Assembly: GCA_003550305.1 (NCBI GenBank)
Contig: QKYT01000176.1
Span: 1-62,355, forward strand
Reading direction: 5' to 3'
Length of the DNA: 62,355 nucleotides
From: Glomus cerebriforme
Taxonomy: Eukaryota > Glomeromycota > Glomeromycetes > Glomerales > Glomeraceae
Shown here piece after piece: positions 1 through 12,900 of the stretch (positions are counted from its first letter, which is position 1; each line of letters starts with the position of its first letter). The notes under the pieces were generated by a model. The model made no database searches. It worked only from the letters and a program-made list of their open reading frames with translations, and was not told where the DNA came from. The translations under genes and the position numbers were made by a program.

Positions 1-1
1 T

Positions 2-2505
2 GAATCCGATGGAAAAAATAAGCATTTGCATATTCCAAGATGTTATTCTTGGGGTGGTGCCAAAAAAGAAACTGATCTTGAAATTGCTATCAAAAGTACA
101 GAAGGACGTTATCGTAAAGATACGATCGTTGTTAAATATTTATTAGATTATTATTCTGATAATGGTCTAAAATCTTCAAATTGGATGTTCACTGTCTCTA
201 AATCAATTCCTATCCTTTATGAATATCAATTAGAATTTTATGTTAAAGAATTATTNCAAAAACCTTGTTTTGGTGCAAATGAAATTTGCTTGGAACAATT
301 TAACAGAGTTAACAAAGACATGAATATAAGTACTCATAAAGGTGTCCATGCATTAAAGGTCACTTTGGGTCTTGTCGAGAAGAATGAAAACAACAACTTA
401 CAAAAGTCAATTGCTTTGGGAAAACAAAGGTAATTTTACATAAACGTAAAATATGACTCGGTGAAAACGAAATAAATAGGATTAACTAATTTTAAACTTT
501 TTTAAAATTTTTTTAGTGGAAGGAAGGTGATTTCAACTATAGCGAGTAAAACAATATCCGCTCCTGATCCTAGTCCCTCGTTTATTAATCAGGTTTACGT
601 GGTACCACTTCCGGATTTCACCGTATATCCTGATAACTTTGATGATAAACGACGAGAAGCATACTGGAAGATTCCTTTCAAATTCTTAAAATTATTANTT
701 TGGCCTCGTGGTCATATATTTAAAAAAGAAAGTCAAATGAGTCCATTCTTGAGAATGATAAGGAATGATGATAGCGCAGAAATTTACGATAATCCATCAA
801 TGGCTGCCGTAATTGATTTTAAATGGAACGCAGCAAGGAATCATTTCTTGAGACATGCACTTATATACTTGATATTTGCATTAATATATGCTCTCATAAC
901 CGATTCAATTAAAGGAGCTACTGCAAATTTAGCATCAATTTATGCGCTTTTATTTTTGGTTTTACTTTATTGGTTAGGATTTTATTTATTGAATACTGAA
1001 AGAATTCAATTAAAATATGAGGGATGGAAAAGATATTTTGGGCTTTATAATTTTTTCGATTTGTTTTCGGTCATCATTCCACTAGCGATGATTAGTACAA
1101 AATTATATTTTCTTTTTAAATTCGATGGTATAACTGATCCTACCCAAGATCAAATTGATGAAGCTATAGAAATCGATAAGTCACTTGCTATTTTTAATTC
1201 ATTTGCAATTTTAGTAATGTGGATGGAACTTTTTTTGGTAAGCCCCTGAAATATTTGAATAAATATTTTTAATATCCGATATCCAATATCCGATCGTGAC
1301 ATGAATGTTTTAATATTTAATTTTTTCTTCTTTTCTTTTTCTTTTAAAAAAAAAATAGTTGTTACGGTACTTTGAAAAAACTGGAGCCTACATCTATATT
1401 ATCATCAATATCTTAAAACAAATCACACCTTTCTTAATTTTTATCCTAATGGTTGTTTTCGGATTTGGTCATGCAATGTGAGTGATAAATTTTTCTGACA
1501 TAATTATGTTGTAATTTATATTTTTACTAACTTTTAAATTTTAATTTATTTAATAATAGGTATGTTTTACTTAATGATACTAAAGCTATAGGTGTTGAAC
1601 CTAATGGTTCCTCCTTTCAAATCACTGATGCTAATGGAAATATTTTACCATATAAAGTGGATCAAGTGATTGATGTTAATAGTGAATCGGATAATTATTT
1701 CACAAGTTTCGTTAAATCTGTTGAAGCAGTTTTCTTTTGGACAGGGGGTCGTTGGGATCAATTANATCAATGGGATTTCTGGCCAGTAGATGTTTATTCC
1801 ATTATTGCTAGTATTCTTCTTGTTACAATTTTACAGAATNTGTTGATTACGATTATGGGGTAAGTTTTAAAATTAAATTTATTCTTTCTTTAAATGTGTC
1901 TAATTAAATTTGATTTTTATTATAATTTTAGTGGCGTGTATGATGATGCGAAAGAAATTGGCAAACATGCCGTATTAAAATNTCGAGCAGAATTGATCGA
2001 AGATTATGAAACAATCGAAAAACCGCTTGGAAATAAAAGAGGAAATCCTCGATATATTTATTATATCGGAAAANCTGATTATATGGAAGAATGGTTAAAA
2101 AATTCAGAGAAAGCTAGAAAAAGTCGTGAGAAATACTTGGCTAAAGTTGATGCAGGNAATTCACGGTATGATGATGATGGTGATGATGATGAAGGTCAAG
2201 ATTCTTATGTTTACCCCATTGATTCGGATTCTATTGTTTCTCCGAGAAGAGAACAAGAAATTCCATTATCTTCATATTGGTTTATTGATGAAGGAGATGA
2301 AGATAAGAATTTGAATATGGTAAAATCTCCAGTTTTTATATCTTCACCAATTCACATTATTCAAAATGATTCTCANGATGAATCCAAAATGTTAAAAAAT
2401 AAAATTCAGTCCATGGAAAATGAATTTTCTGGAAAATTAAATTCTATGGAAGAAAATATCAAAAATTTAATTTCTTTGTTACAAAATCAAAATCAAAAAC
2501 AATAA
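2..2505 (+). CDS. TRP/polycystin-like ion transport protein, 5' truncated by window edge
   Basis: Five exons: 2-429, 517-1237, 1359-1477, 1560-1859, 1932-2505, joined in frame by GT-AG introns. The reading frame is open at the window start, so the N-terminus lies outside. Exon 2 encodes hydrophobic segments beginning near LIYLIFALIYALI (about 870-910) and LASIYALLFLVLLYWLGFYLL. Exons 3 and 4 add IIINILKQITPFLIFILMVVFGFGHAMY and a final helix before the cytosolic tail, where the short loop 'FFWTGGRWD' sits in the place of a pore region. This is the layout of the ion transport domain of TRP/polycystin-type fungal channels, and it predicts a membrane cation channel. The tail has an acidic stretch (DDDGDDDEGQD) and a C-terminal coiled coil (NKIQSMENEFSGKLNSM). 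Eight single-base N calls fall inside the gene. The family assignment is by topology, not by a diagnostic motif; ion selectivity cannot be read from the sequence. Confidence 0.6.
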
Positions 2506-3370
2506 CGAAAATTGTTCACATTCATTATCTAGCATATATAGTATATATAGTATAATTTATAATTTATAGTAAAGATGCATCATTTATTTCATTTATTTAT
2601 ATAAGAAATAAAAAAATCGATTTTATAGTAATTTTTTGCACAAATAATTGTTAAAAAATAAAAATATTGTTATTTATCTTAATTCTTAATTGATCAAGTG
2701 TTAATTTCGCTAAAGTTTTTATTTAAGTAGAAAATTAACTTATTGTCCAATGACGAATATGGTCACGTCAAAGATTCGAATCTATTATAATAACGATTAT
2801 TTACTATTTGTTTTACGTACTGTAACAATCTAAATTATTAATGATGTTTATTTCTTAATCAAACAAACTATTAAATGGCTTATTTGAATTTATTTTTGTT
2901 AATATAGTTCTATAAAAAGTTATAGGGCGATTACTTGGACATTGGAGAAGATCCTGAATGGCACCTCATGAATTGATGAAGACTTTGAAGAGGTGTTTAT
3001 GGTTTAATGTGTGATATCCGAATTTGAAAATTCTTCACAATAAAAATAATTGTTTGAGGTAAGATCAATAAAATATATTTTGACCAAAAAATATATATAT
3101 ATATATATTTAAATTTACGAGAAATTTTTTGCTGCATATACCTAAGCAGATTCGAAAATGCTTGAAAAGGATTAATTATGGCATTTTCATACAAGCTAAT
3201 AAATACTGTATGTACTCCGAAGTTCAAGTCTGATTCTTTACACAAAAATTATTGTGCTTTATAGCAAATAAATATTAATTTGGATTGATTTAATTAATTA
3301 TACTTACATACAGTAGCTTGATTTTGAAAAATATCAGGTAAAGTGATTCACTATATCATTAATAAGTATT

Positions 3371-3455
3371 ATTTATTTCATGGGGAGTTGGGAATAATAG
3401 GGTTTTTTTCCCGAAGAGAAAAAAACCATGGTATTCCCTTCCCCATGAAATAAAT
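3371..3455. repeat. palindromic hairpin element with 16-bp perfect arms
   Basis: Positions 3371-3386 (ATTTATTTCATGGGGA) are the exact reverse complement of 3440-3455. Pairing continues with mismatches towards the centre through the GGGTTTTTTTC / GAAAAAAACC segments, leaving a loop of only a few bases near 3411-3416. Overall it is an approximately 85-bp foldback with near-central symmetry, like a small MITE or a palindromic repeat. No ORF lies inside. Confidence 0.7.
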
Positions 3456-3458
3456 GGG

Positions 3459-3544
3459 TAATCCCCAGGAGCGCGTCACCTATAAACATGCAACAAATTA
3501 GACTGAAAGTAATCATGAGTGACACTTAGTGCGACAGGGGATTA
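3459..3544. repeat. second short element with TAATCCCC / GGGGATTA inverted ends
   Basis: It abuts the preceding hairpin. TAATCCCC at 3459-3466 is matched by GGGGATTA at 3537-3544, and the adjoining bases (AGGAGCGCGTCAC versus GTGACACTTAGTGCGACA) continue a weaker inverted match. The interior of about 60 bp is unlike the surrounding AT-rich DNA in carrying GCGCGTCACC. It could be an 86-bp non-autonomous element ending in TA; an accident of sequence is not excluded. Confidence 0.4.
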
Positions 3545-5516
3545 TTATATATATATATATTTTTTATTATCATTAAAATTTTTCAATAATTTATTTTAAA
3601 TGCTTAATGTTAAAATTTCATCACTATTAAACCAGAAGAGAGAGTAATTTATATGAAGGATTTAGAAAAAAAGACGGTCCTATAAATGTGGAAAAAATGG
3701 ATAATCTAATATCTATTTGATCATAGGCTGTGAGTATAGTAAATGGACGGCACGCACGTAAGAAAGGGAATTGAATGGGCGGTTATGACTGGGTACCAAA
3801 GGGAGTAAAGGGAACTGAGGCAACGCATTTCAAGTATTGGTGATTTATGGTTATGAAAAACTTGTCAAATCAACATGAATATTCTTAAAAGGTTTGATTT
3901 TTTGAAAAAAAAATCTAGACGACTCATTTCTTGAAAATTTGATGCATTATCAATTTATCATAAGTTTATCCCAAATCTTCAATCGGATTTAAAGGAAAAT
4001 TATTCGTAAATTGAGATCATTGTGTTTATAAATAGGGTGATCCTGTCTGCAAATATCTTGAATGGGATGTTTTAATAATACTTCATTTCTAAGAAGAAAA
4101 TTTTCAATATAACATCATTATTTTCAAGTTTACCACTATATACTATAACATAGCTTAAAAAACATTAAGGATAAAAAAAACGTTACAAAAAAATAATTAT
4201 TTTATTACTTTATACTTATAAAGATGGTCTGTCATTAGATATCTTAATATTAACTTTATTGTATTATAAATACTATTAATACNTATAAATTCGTATGTTT
4301 TTCTAAGGTTTACTTTTTTAAGAGAAACATGAAAATTTGAAAATCAAAAATTTTGGTATGATCATATTTGTTTCACATATTTATTGTTTTAAATTATTTA
4401 AAAGTTGAAATTTTTACGTGCGGTTGACATTTAGCAATACGCNGAAGTTTAATCCAGAATAATTTATAATTTTAGGGAATCAATACTGAATCAATGACTC
4501 AAATGTGAATAAAATTAGGAATTATCTTTTTAAGGATCTTAAAATGATCCATTTATTAGGTGAAGAAATCAAAATGAGTATTTAATAGTTATATTTTTAG
4601 ATTTATTTGAAGTGCTTTCTAAATATGAGGNAAGTTTGCCATTTAACATTTTAAAATTCACAACAATTCATAAAAAAAATTGCCACCACGAAGTTTGTTT
4701 TATTTCAGATCCCGAAATTTATTTTAATCAAATAAAGATGATTTATAGGTGATATCTCCTATTTGTGTAATGGCTGGACAAAAAGAATTTATTATACACT
4801 ATTCAACGGTCCAATAAGAAAAAAGTAAATAAATTAATTTATTGTTGATTTCCTCCCCGATTTTTTGTTTCAAATATAATAAACAAACAATCAAGTTTGA
4901 ACGACCTAACTTTAAATAAAAATAAATGATACAAATAATTTGATCTCCTGATATCATGCTATTTTATTAATAATCATATTATTAATAGTATAGTACAGTC
5001 AAATATATATATACGGTATTTACGAACAAACATAGGATTATTAGTCTTCACATACAGTAAAAGTGAACAAAAGAAATTGATCATAAGAATGTATTTATGT
5101 TCCACACGTGAAACTTCTTTGTTAATAATTCCTCATAGTTATTAAACTTAATTATTCTCTCGCCACTCAAAAGTCAGTAATTTTGGGCTTTGTCTCAGGC
5201 TTGGTTATAGTTTTTTTTTGTAGATTTGTAGATTTCTTGTTTTCTTGTTTTTCCTATCATACAGGCAAACCTTAATTCTCCGTGCCTCCACTCCACGCCT
5301 TTATCGATTACCAAATACTTATTAAATTGATCAAAATAAAATCAAATTAGTATTACGTCTTTATCCAACACAATTCATAGTCACAAGTTGATCTCCAATA
5401 AACAAATACGGTGAAAAACGTAATAATTTCCTTTAATAAATAAAAACAAAAGTATCAGATGATCATTTTTTTAAAAATATATTAAAATAATCAGCCTCTA
5501 CTCATTTTTTCTTACA

Positions 5517-5550
<34 letters not shown>

Positions 5551-5559
5551 TTGAAGAGA

Positions 5560-7083
5560 ATGTTAAATCAATTTTTTCCAAGATTAAGTCAAAATTATAT
5601 TGAAATTTTAGAAGATGGTGAACATTGTGATATTATTATTGAAGTTGGTGAAAATTCAAATTTAAAAAGATTTCAAGCTCACATGATCATTCTATGTCAT
5701 CGTTCCCCATTCTTACGACAAAAGAAGAATAATGATATTATCAAATTATCAAATATTTCACCAGATATTTTTGAGATTATTTTAAAGTAAGTTATCAATA
5801 ACTTTTTTTTTTATATTTTTATGTTTTAACAAATATATATAACTATATATATATATTTATATTTATTAATTAGATATATTTATGGTGGTATTATTTCATT
5901 TAATGAACAAAAACTTTCAGAAATTTTAAAACTTTTATTGGCTGCTGATCAACTATTACTACAAGAATTAATTGATTATTTACAAAATTATTTAATTGAA
6001 AATAAATTTGAATGGATTAAACAAAATTTTGAATATATTAATAGAATAAGTTTTCAATCTAATAATTTTTTAAAAATTCAAAAATTTTGTACAGATTTTA
6101 TGATAAAATCTTCAGAAAAAATTTTTAAATCTCGAGAATTTATTTCATTACCTGAAAAATCTTTAATTTCACTTCTTGAAAAAGATGATTTAAAAATGAA
6201 AGAAATTGATATTTGGGATCATGTATTAAAATGGGGTCTTGCAAAAAATACTTATCTTATTCCGGATCCTAAAACTTGGACAGATGATGATTTTAAAATT
6301 ATGAAAATTACTTTAAAAAATTGTTTACCTTTAATTAGATTTTTTAGTTTATCTTCTGATGAATTTATACAAAAAGTTCATCCATATAAAAATCTTTTAA
6401 ATCATCAACTTTATGAAGATTTATTAAATTCTTATTTAAATCCTAATAGTGAACCAAATGATAATATTTTACTTCCTAGATATAATAATATTAATGATAT
6501 TATTATTGATTCAAAAATTGTTAATTTAAATATTATTTCTTTAATTTCAAGATGGATTGATAAAAAAGATATAAAAAGTAAATTTATTTATATTAGAGAA
6601 TTATATTTACCTTATGATTTTAAATTATTATTAAGAGGAAGTCAAGATGGTTTTACTCCTAAAAAATTTCATGAATTATGTGATAATATACCTCGTACTG
6701 TTACATTTTTTAAATTAAAAGGTACTGAAGAAATTATTGGAGGTTATAATCCTTTAAAATGGAAAAGTCGTGATGGTGGTGATTGGGGTAGAACAAAAGA
6801 TAGTTTTATATTTTCTTTTAAAAGTAATAATAATTTTAAAAATCATATATTAAGTTATATAAAAGATATAAATCGAGCTTTATATTATGATTATAATTTT
6901 GGTCCTGCATTTGGTAATGATATTGATATATATACTTATGTGAAAGGTTATGATGATTCAAAAGATTATAATTTTATTCGTTGTAAACAAGAAAGTTATG
7001 AAAAAAAGATAAGAAATACTGAAGAATATTTTTCAATAGAAAATTATGAAGTTTTTCAAATTATAAAAAAAGAAGTTAAATAA
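5560..7083 (+). CDS. BTB-BACK-TLDc domain protein
   Basis: Two exons (5560-5786, 5874-7083) with one GTAAGT...TTAG intron; about 478 residues. The ATG at 5560 is chosen because the upstream in-frame codons are only TTG AAG AGA after a poly-A tract. The N-terminal BTB fold shows HCDIIIEVGE and FQAHMIILCHRSPFLR, then the BTB end DIFEIILKYIYGG split by the intron. A BACK region follows (LLLAADQLLLQELIDYLQNY, then WDHVLKWGLAKN). The C-terminal half has a TLDc-like signature: FTPKKFHELCDN, then VTFFKLKGTEEIIGGYNP, DSFIFSF and FGPAFGND. This architecture is a Kelch-like substrate-receptor/oxidation-resistance-like family that is greatly expanded in Rhizophagus. The substrate is unknown. Codons are extremely AT-biased compared with the housekeeping genes further right. 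Confidence 0.9.
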
Positions 7084-9970
7084 AACTTTTTTATATACAG
7101 TATATACAGTATATAGAATTTATTCACAGTATCATTTATTTTTTATTATTACCTTATCATTTATTATAAAAATTCTTATAAATTTCATTACTTTTATTAG
7201 AATCTTTTTTTTTTTTTTTTTCTTTTACTATGTACTGTACATCGATGATTAGAGGGAAAAATAGAATACAAAAATAAATTTTTATTTCTAGTCTAGATTA
7301 GTTCTTGATTTCATTCTAGATTGATTCATTTCAAAGTATTTCAGAATGATCAAACATAGTAGGTAGTTCCACCTCATTTGATAAACATTTTGACAATCAA
7401 TGTTGCCGCCCGAACAATTTTCAAATCGAACCCGTAACCGAATCTAGTCCAAAACTCAAGTTCTAAGCCATTATCCTAGAGAAAGAATTCTAGTTGTTGG
7501 CGGTGAAAATTTAAAGAATTAAGACCAAGTTTATGAATTTCTCCAAAATTTTTATATGATGATGAATTTTAATATTAAGAATCTTGAGTCAAATATCAAG
7601 AGGATTGAGAATTTGTATCATATGTACAGTACCTAGATTTACGAAAATAGTATATCTCCCATGATCCGGTTTTCATTTATCCTAATTATCGATATTCTGA
7701 ACTGGTCATCAGTTATACTGTATTTATAGTGGACGAAAAAAGTTCCCAGAAAAATATTTTTATTCATTGTGCAGAATAAAAGCCAGTGGTATATGAAAAT
7801 TTGCAGATATACTCTTTATGATATGGCAAGTGACCCAAAAGTAAACTAGTAAATAGTAATATACATTTATAAAACATGTAAGATTCCTGAAGAATCATTA
7901 AAAAAATCAAGCTAGCTAGTTAAAATAATTAAGCAACTTTAAAAGGCAATATCATGATAAATACCAAATCAAATTAGTAATTTTTTTTTATTATACTTGT
8001 AATTATCTAGTATATTTTACAAAATTTTTATAAAAAATACAAAAAACATAATTCCAATTGGCTGAATTTAATGCATTGTAACACAAAATTTTATTAATAA
8101 ACTGTTTATTGTATATTAAGAAAAAAATATTCCTCATGGCAAGTTACATTAAAGTATAATATTTATTTTTGTCAGAAATAAATTAAGTTCCTTGGTCATT
8201 AATTTATAAGTCCAAAAGTTGCTTCAAAGTTCAAACACAATTTATTCTGTCGTTATATGAATCATACCGAATGAAGGCTTTTGTATAATTTTCTAACGCA
8301 TTATGTGTAAATCACACACTCACAGTAGGATACTTTCTAGCAATCCCACCGATTTCACCTGCTTGTCGAAAAAATTGCGTGATATATCAGTCATGATGAT
8401 TAAATCACGTACAGTATATATACCTCAAATTTTCTCTCTTTACAATTTACATTTTGTTTTCTCAAATAAAGTAATATATATTAATTAGGATTTAATAACC
8501 TAGAGTTTAGAACTGGTTCCGTCTTCATTATTTTCAGCTATGGAGTTCATAACATGATTATTAGAGAAACAAAGAAAAAATTAAAGATGTAAGAAATGTA
8601 AGATTTAATGATTCCTCACTAATAAATGCAAACAAATTACTATGATAAATATCCCATTTAAATTTAGAAACTTGATCCGGTAGCCATTGATATCTCATTC
8701 ATTAAAGGTTATTTATTATATGAGCTTGAAAAAGAAAAAGAAACCTCTTTTAAAACCGATTTCTGAAGAGACATAAGAAACTCTTATATTAAAGTTTATG
8801 AATTTATTACGTTCTACAAATGTTTTTAACTCCATTAACTTAATTATCGAACTTTATTATTTTATAATGTATGAACTTTTTTAATAAATATTCTTCTCAC
8901 CTACTAAAATTCACGACATGTGACGAAAATCAGGTGATTAATTTTGCATCAATTATACACGTGCTGGAGGTTTTATCGGCGAATATTAAGAATAAGTAAA
9001 TTAAAAAATTCGATTAGCAAAATCAAAAAATCAGATATTGGCCTTATTTGGTATATTGATATAATGGTAAGTTTTGATTCTTATTATAATTTCGTTTGAA
9101 TTTTGTTTTATTTGCGCAAGGTGGATAAAAAGAATCACAAATTAATCTATTTACCTTGTTGAATTAAATATAGCATTATTTAACAAAACTGTGAACTTAC
9201 ACCATACTATTGTACTATTTTATCTATTTTATTGCATTTGCAAGCATCTATCATTGTATCACCAATTTCTAATAATAAAAATCTATTCAACTCATTTAAA
9301 TTTAATTTTTCTTTTTCAAGTTTTAATCCAGTTCCGATTTCCTTTTAAAGAAATAATCTGCTCTTCTAAATTTGGGAAATTATTAATTTTTGAGAGAGAG
9401 ATATATATATTATTTTCCTAATAGCAGTATTTAATAAAATTAGCATAATTATATAGTTTCGACTAATAAACTATACTCCACTTTTCTGTAGACTCAATTG
9501 TGAAAATTACTAACTAGCGCTTCTCCTTGTACATGTAAAAACTTTAATTATATCTGGGAAATCCGAGAATGCTTTGTTGCATATACTCTCGCTAAAATAT
9601 TATTGCTAAATAAATTTACAAAAATTGCCTAAAAATAAATAACTCGATTAGTAAAAAAATAAATAATTGTTTTATTTTGTTTTCTTATATAATAAATATC
9701 AAATATAAATACGAACAACAATAAATTTGTTGGAGAATAATAATCTAAATGTTTATCTTATAATAAGACGCTAACTACTACTAAATATAAATTGGTATTA
9801 AAAATGAAAATAAAACAAATTATATCGTGATTTGTTTTATCTTAAATTAAGTAAATCAATCTATAAAAATTTATATAGTAATTTTTTTTTTTATTAATTA
9901 AATAAAAATAATTATATGATATATTATTACAAAAAAATCCTTTTTTTTTTTAATAAGATTTTATTTCCAC
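7084..9970. other. 2.9-kb intergenic region
   Basis: No supportable gene. Short open frames at 8303-8488 and 9191-9421 lack similarity, coding bias and partner exons. The interval begins with tandem ATACAGTAT words (7095-7114) just after the BTB stop and is otherwise plain AT-rich DNA with homopolymer runs. Confidence 0.6.
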
Positions 9971-12900
9971 CTATTCATCATCATCTTCCTCTTCTTCTCC
10001 CTCTCCCTCTTCATCTTCTTCAATATCAGAGACCTCTTGATCTAATGCGATTAACCTTTCCCTATATTTTTTAATAGTTGTTTCTTGATCAGCAAGACAT
10101 AACAATAAATCTTCTTGTTCTTTTTCTAATTTGGCATGACCAGTTGTTTGTGTTTCAATGGTTTGTTTTAATGTCTCGACTTCGTTATTTAATGTACTTA
10201 TTTGTTTCTCTGCTGATAATTTCTATAATAAAATAATAAAATTGTTCAATAAAAATTTTAACCATTTAATAAATGTAATTAAATATTTCAATTTACTTGT
10301 AATTCCAATTGTTCTTCAAGTTGTTTTATTGATTCTTTTAATTGACTTATTTCCTTTTCTTGAGTTTGAATAACCTCTTTATAGGATGTAATTTTTGAAT
10401 CATTATCACCTTGATAATCTGAACCTAAAAATTAAATAATACATTAGATTCACAATAACTAACCATTAAATTAAACCAGGAATAATTAAGAATAATAAAT
10501 CACCTTTAAGTCCTGAAAATGGTTTTGCATTTGGGTCTGCTCGAATAGACCGTTGAATTGTTTCTACAAAAAAGTAAAAGAAAAAAATTTAAGAATCTTA
10601 AAAGAAATTTTAATATTTTAAAAAATCTTACCATAATTATTTTTAAAAAATTCTACAAAGGCATAATCAAAATATAATTCTGGTAACCCCCTAGCTATCT
10701 CTTCTGGTACAACCTAATGTGAAATCATTAATCATCTTTAAATATAAATTAATTTATACTAATTATAATTATTATTTACCTGTAAATACTGTGAAGCATG
10801 TTTAAAATGCGGAGATTCTCTTAATCTTGTAATCCGATTAACAAACTGGTCAAATCCAATTCTTTTAAGTAAAATTGGTTGAAGCGTCGACCTTGAAACA
10901 AAAATTTCTTATTATTAATATTACTTATTTAATTCTATTAAGGAAAAAATATATAATAGTACACCATACTTTGTGATTTGTGAATCTAAATCATGATTAA
11001 ATTCGTAACATATCCCCAATAAAAATGCGCATAATCCTTGAACTCTTGCATCTACTCCAGAAGATTGAGTTATTGGTGTAATTAGCTATAGAAAAAAATC
11101 ATTTCGTTAAGAATTTAAAAAATAATAATAATAAAGAAAAGTTATTCATTATATTTAAGGATACCATTTGTAAATAGGCACTTTCTGACAAAAACTCTCT
11201 GACACTTATTGGACTGTCCCATAACCAAACGCAAAGAGTACAAAGATATCCTATCAATACTCTAACATCTGCATTTTGTCTTGTTGCCATCATAAAATTT
11301 CCAGCGATTGAATGCAATAAAGACACATTTTCTTCTACATTATCATCCCCATCTCCAATAAATATTCTTCGAGCCAATTCTTTTGATTTTTCATTATTCA
11401 TAAGGATATGCAAGAAAATTACTGAGGCAAACCAAACAACATATGGATCTGCTTCTGAATCTTCCCATTCTAATAATGCTGAAAGTAACAAAGAACCAGC
11501 CGATTGAGGTTTTGCTAAAATATCATAAGAGTTATTTAATTAAATATTTCGAAAATACAATATTTTAGATGAATTGTAAGTTGTTTTCAACCTGTATATG
11601 TTTCCGAATTAGGGTTGTCATCAGGTGGAGGTGTCAGTGTTGATGCTAACCCAAGTTGCGCATTAATATTATTAAATGTGTAAGACTAAAAAAAACAAAT
11701 AAGTTAAAGATTCATTAATTTGAAAAATACAAAAAAAAAAAATTAAAATAAAATAAAATTGATGCAAATGTATTTACCTCAAATGCATAAGTGGCAGCTG
11801 CACGAGTTGAATAACTTTCTAAATGCTCTGCTCCAACAGCAACAACAATAAGTGCCATTACAGCAGGTCGTGGTGGTGTAGGAATTTGATCATGGGAAGA
11901 CGATCTTACATTATTTCCATTTGATTGATTCCAAGACGGATGTGGAACAGTCACAACAGTTCTTGTTAAAAATTCTTGGCCACTTTGATTTCCTCTTATG
12001 AGGTCAGCCAAAGCATAAAGTGACTAAATTTACAATTAGATAAAGTCAATGTTAATGAATGAATTTACTGAAAAATAAATTTAAACTAGAAAAACATACT
12101 TGTGATTTTACTGGTGAAGGGGCATTTGAAGATAAAGCTAGTTCAATAACTGATTTTAACACCCCACACTGAACCATCACATTCTAAATAAACAAAGTAA
12201 TAAAAAATAGTTGACTAATACCGATTTGATACAAGTAAATTAATTGATAAATACTTCTTTTTAGTTCACCTGATTGGTTACTGTATTCATGTTATTTGGA
12301 ACGACTAATATCTTAATTAACTCCAACAATACAATAGTATTGGCAATTTTCTGCTCATGCCAATCTTGAGCCAAAAATTCAAGCTCAAATCCTTGTTGGA
12401 AGTTTGCTGAAAAACTCAAAAATGCTGGAATTCTCTGTATACAACTTGTCTCTCGGAAAAAATTCTAAGATAAAAAAATTATATTAATAAAATAGATTAA
12501 AAACAAATCATGAAATTATATTACTTACCTGATTTGAAACATTATATCGTAATAGATTAAGTATCAATTGCAAACAATCCTGAACAATAATCCCACCATT
12601 TAATCCATCTTCCTCTGCAATAATTTCCAAAAGTCTTTCAAATGCATTATCAAATGCAACAATTTTTTGAATATCAGCATTATTTTCAGTAAGTGATATT
12701 AATAATAATAGTCCCTCTATATATAAAAAAATTTGATTAAATAAATTCAGCTATTTTATTCGCTTAATAAACAATTTAACTTGCCATTTCTTATAATTTC
12801 TCTTCGATCATCTAATAAATCCATCAAACGTGAAATTCCCATAGGAGCACTTAATATACACTCCTGTACATGATCTGGTCTTATAGATAATAAAATACTC

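Larger units (their letters stand above)
2506..5559. other. gene-poor AT-rich interval
   Basis: No exon chain with splice signals and family similarity could be built here on either strand. The region contains an AT dinucleotide run near 3092-3110, two palindromic elements (separate entries), a GC-richer patch around 3730-3850, and a T17/A15 type junction immediately before the BTB gene. Three more single N calls occur at 4283, 4443 and 4631. Confidence 0.6.

Noticed and set aside
2997..3245. 82-codon minus-strand ORF
   Set aside because: Runs through an AT microsatellite, no similarity, no splice partners.
3730..3850. GC-richer patch reading MDGTHVRKGIEWAVMTGYQRE
   Set aside because: Only 21 codons before a stop, no flanking similarity; could be a TE scrap but not supportable.
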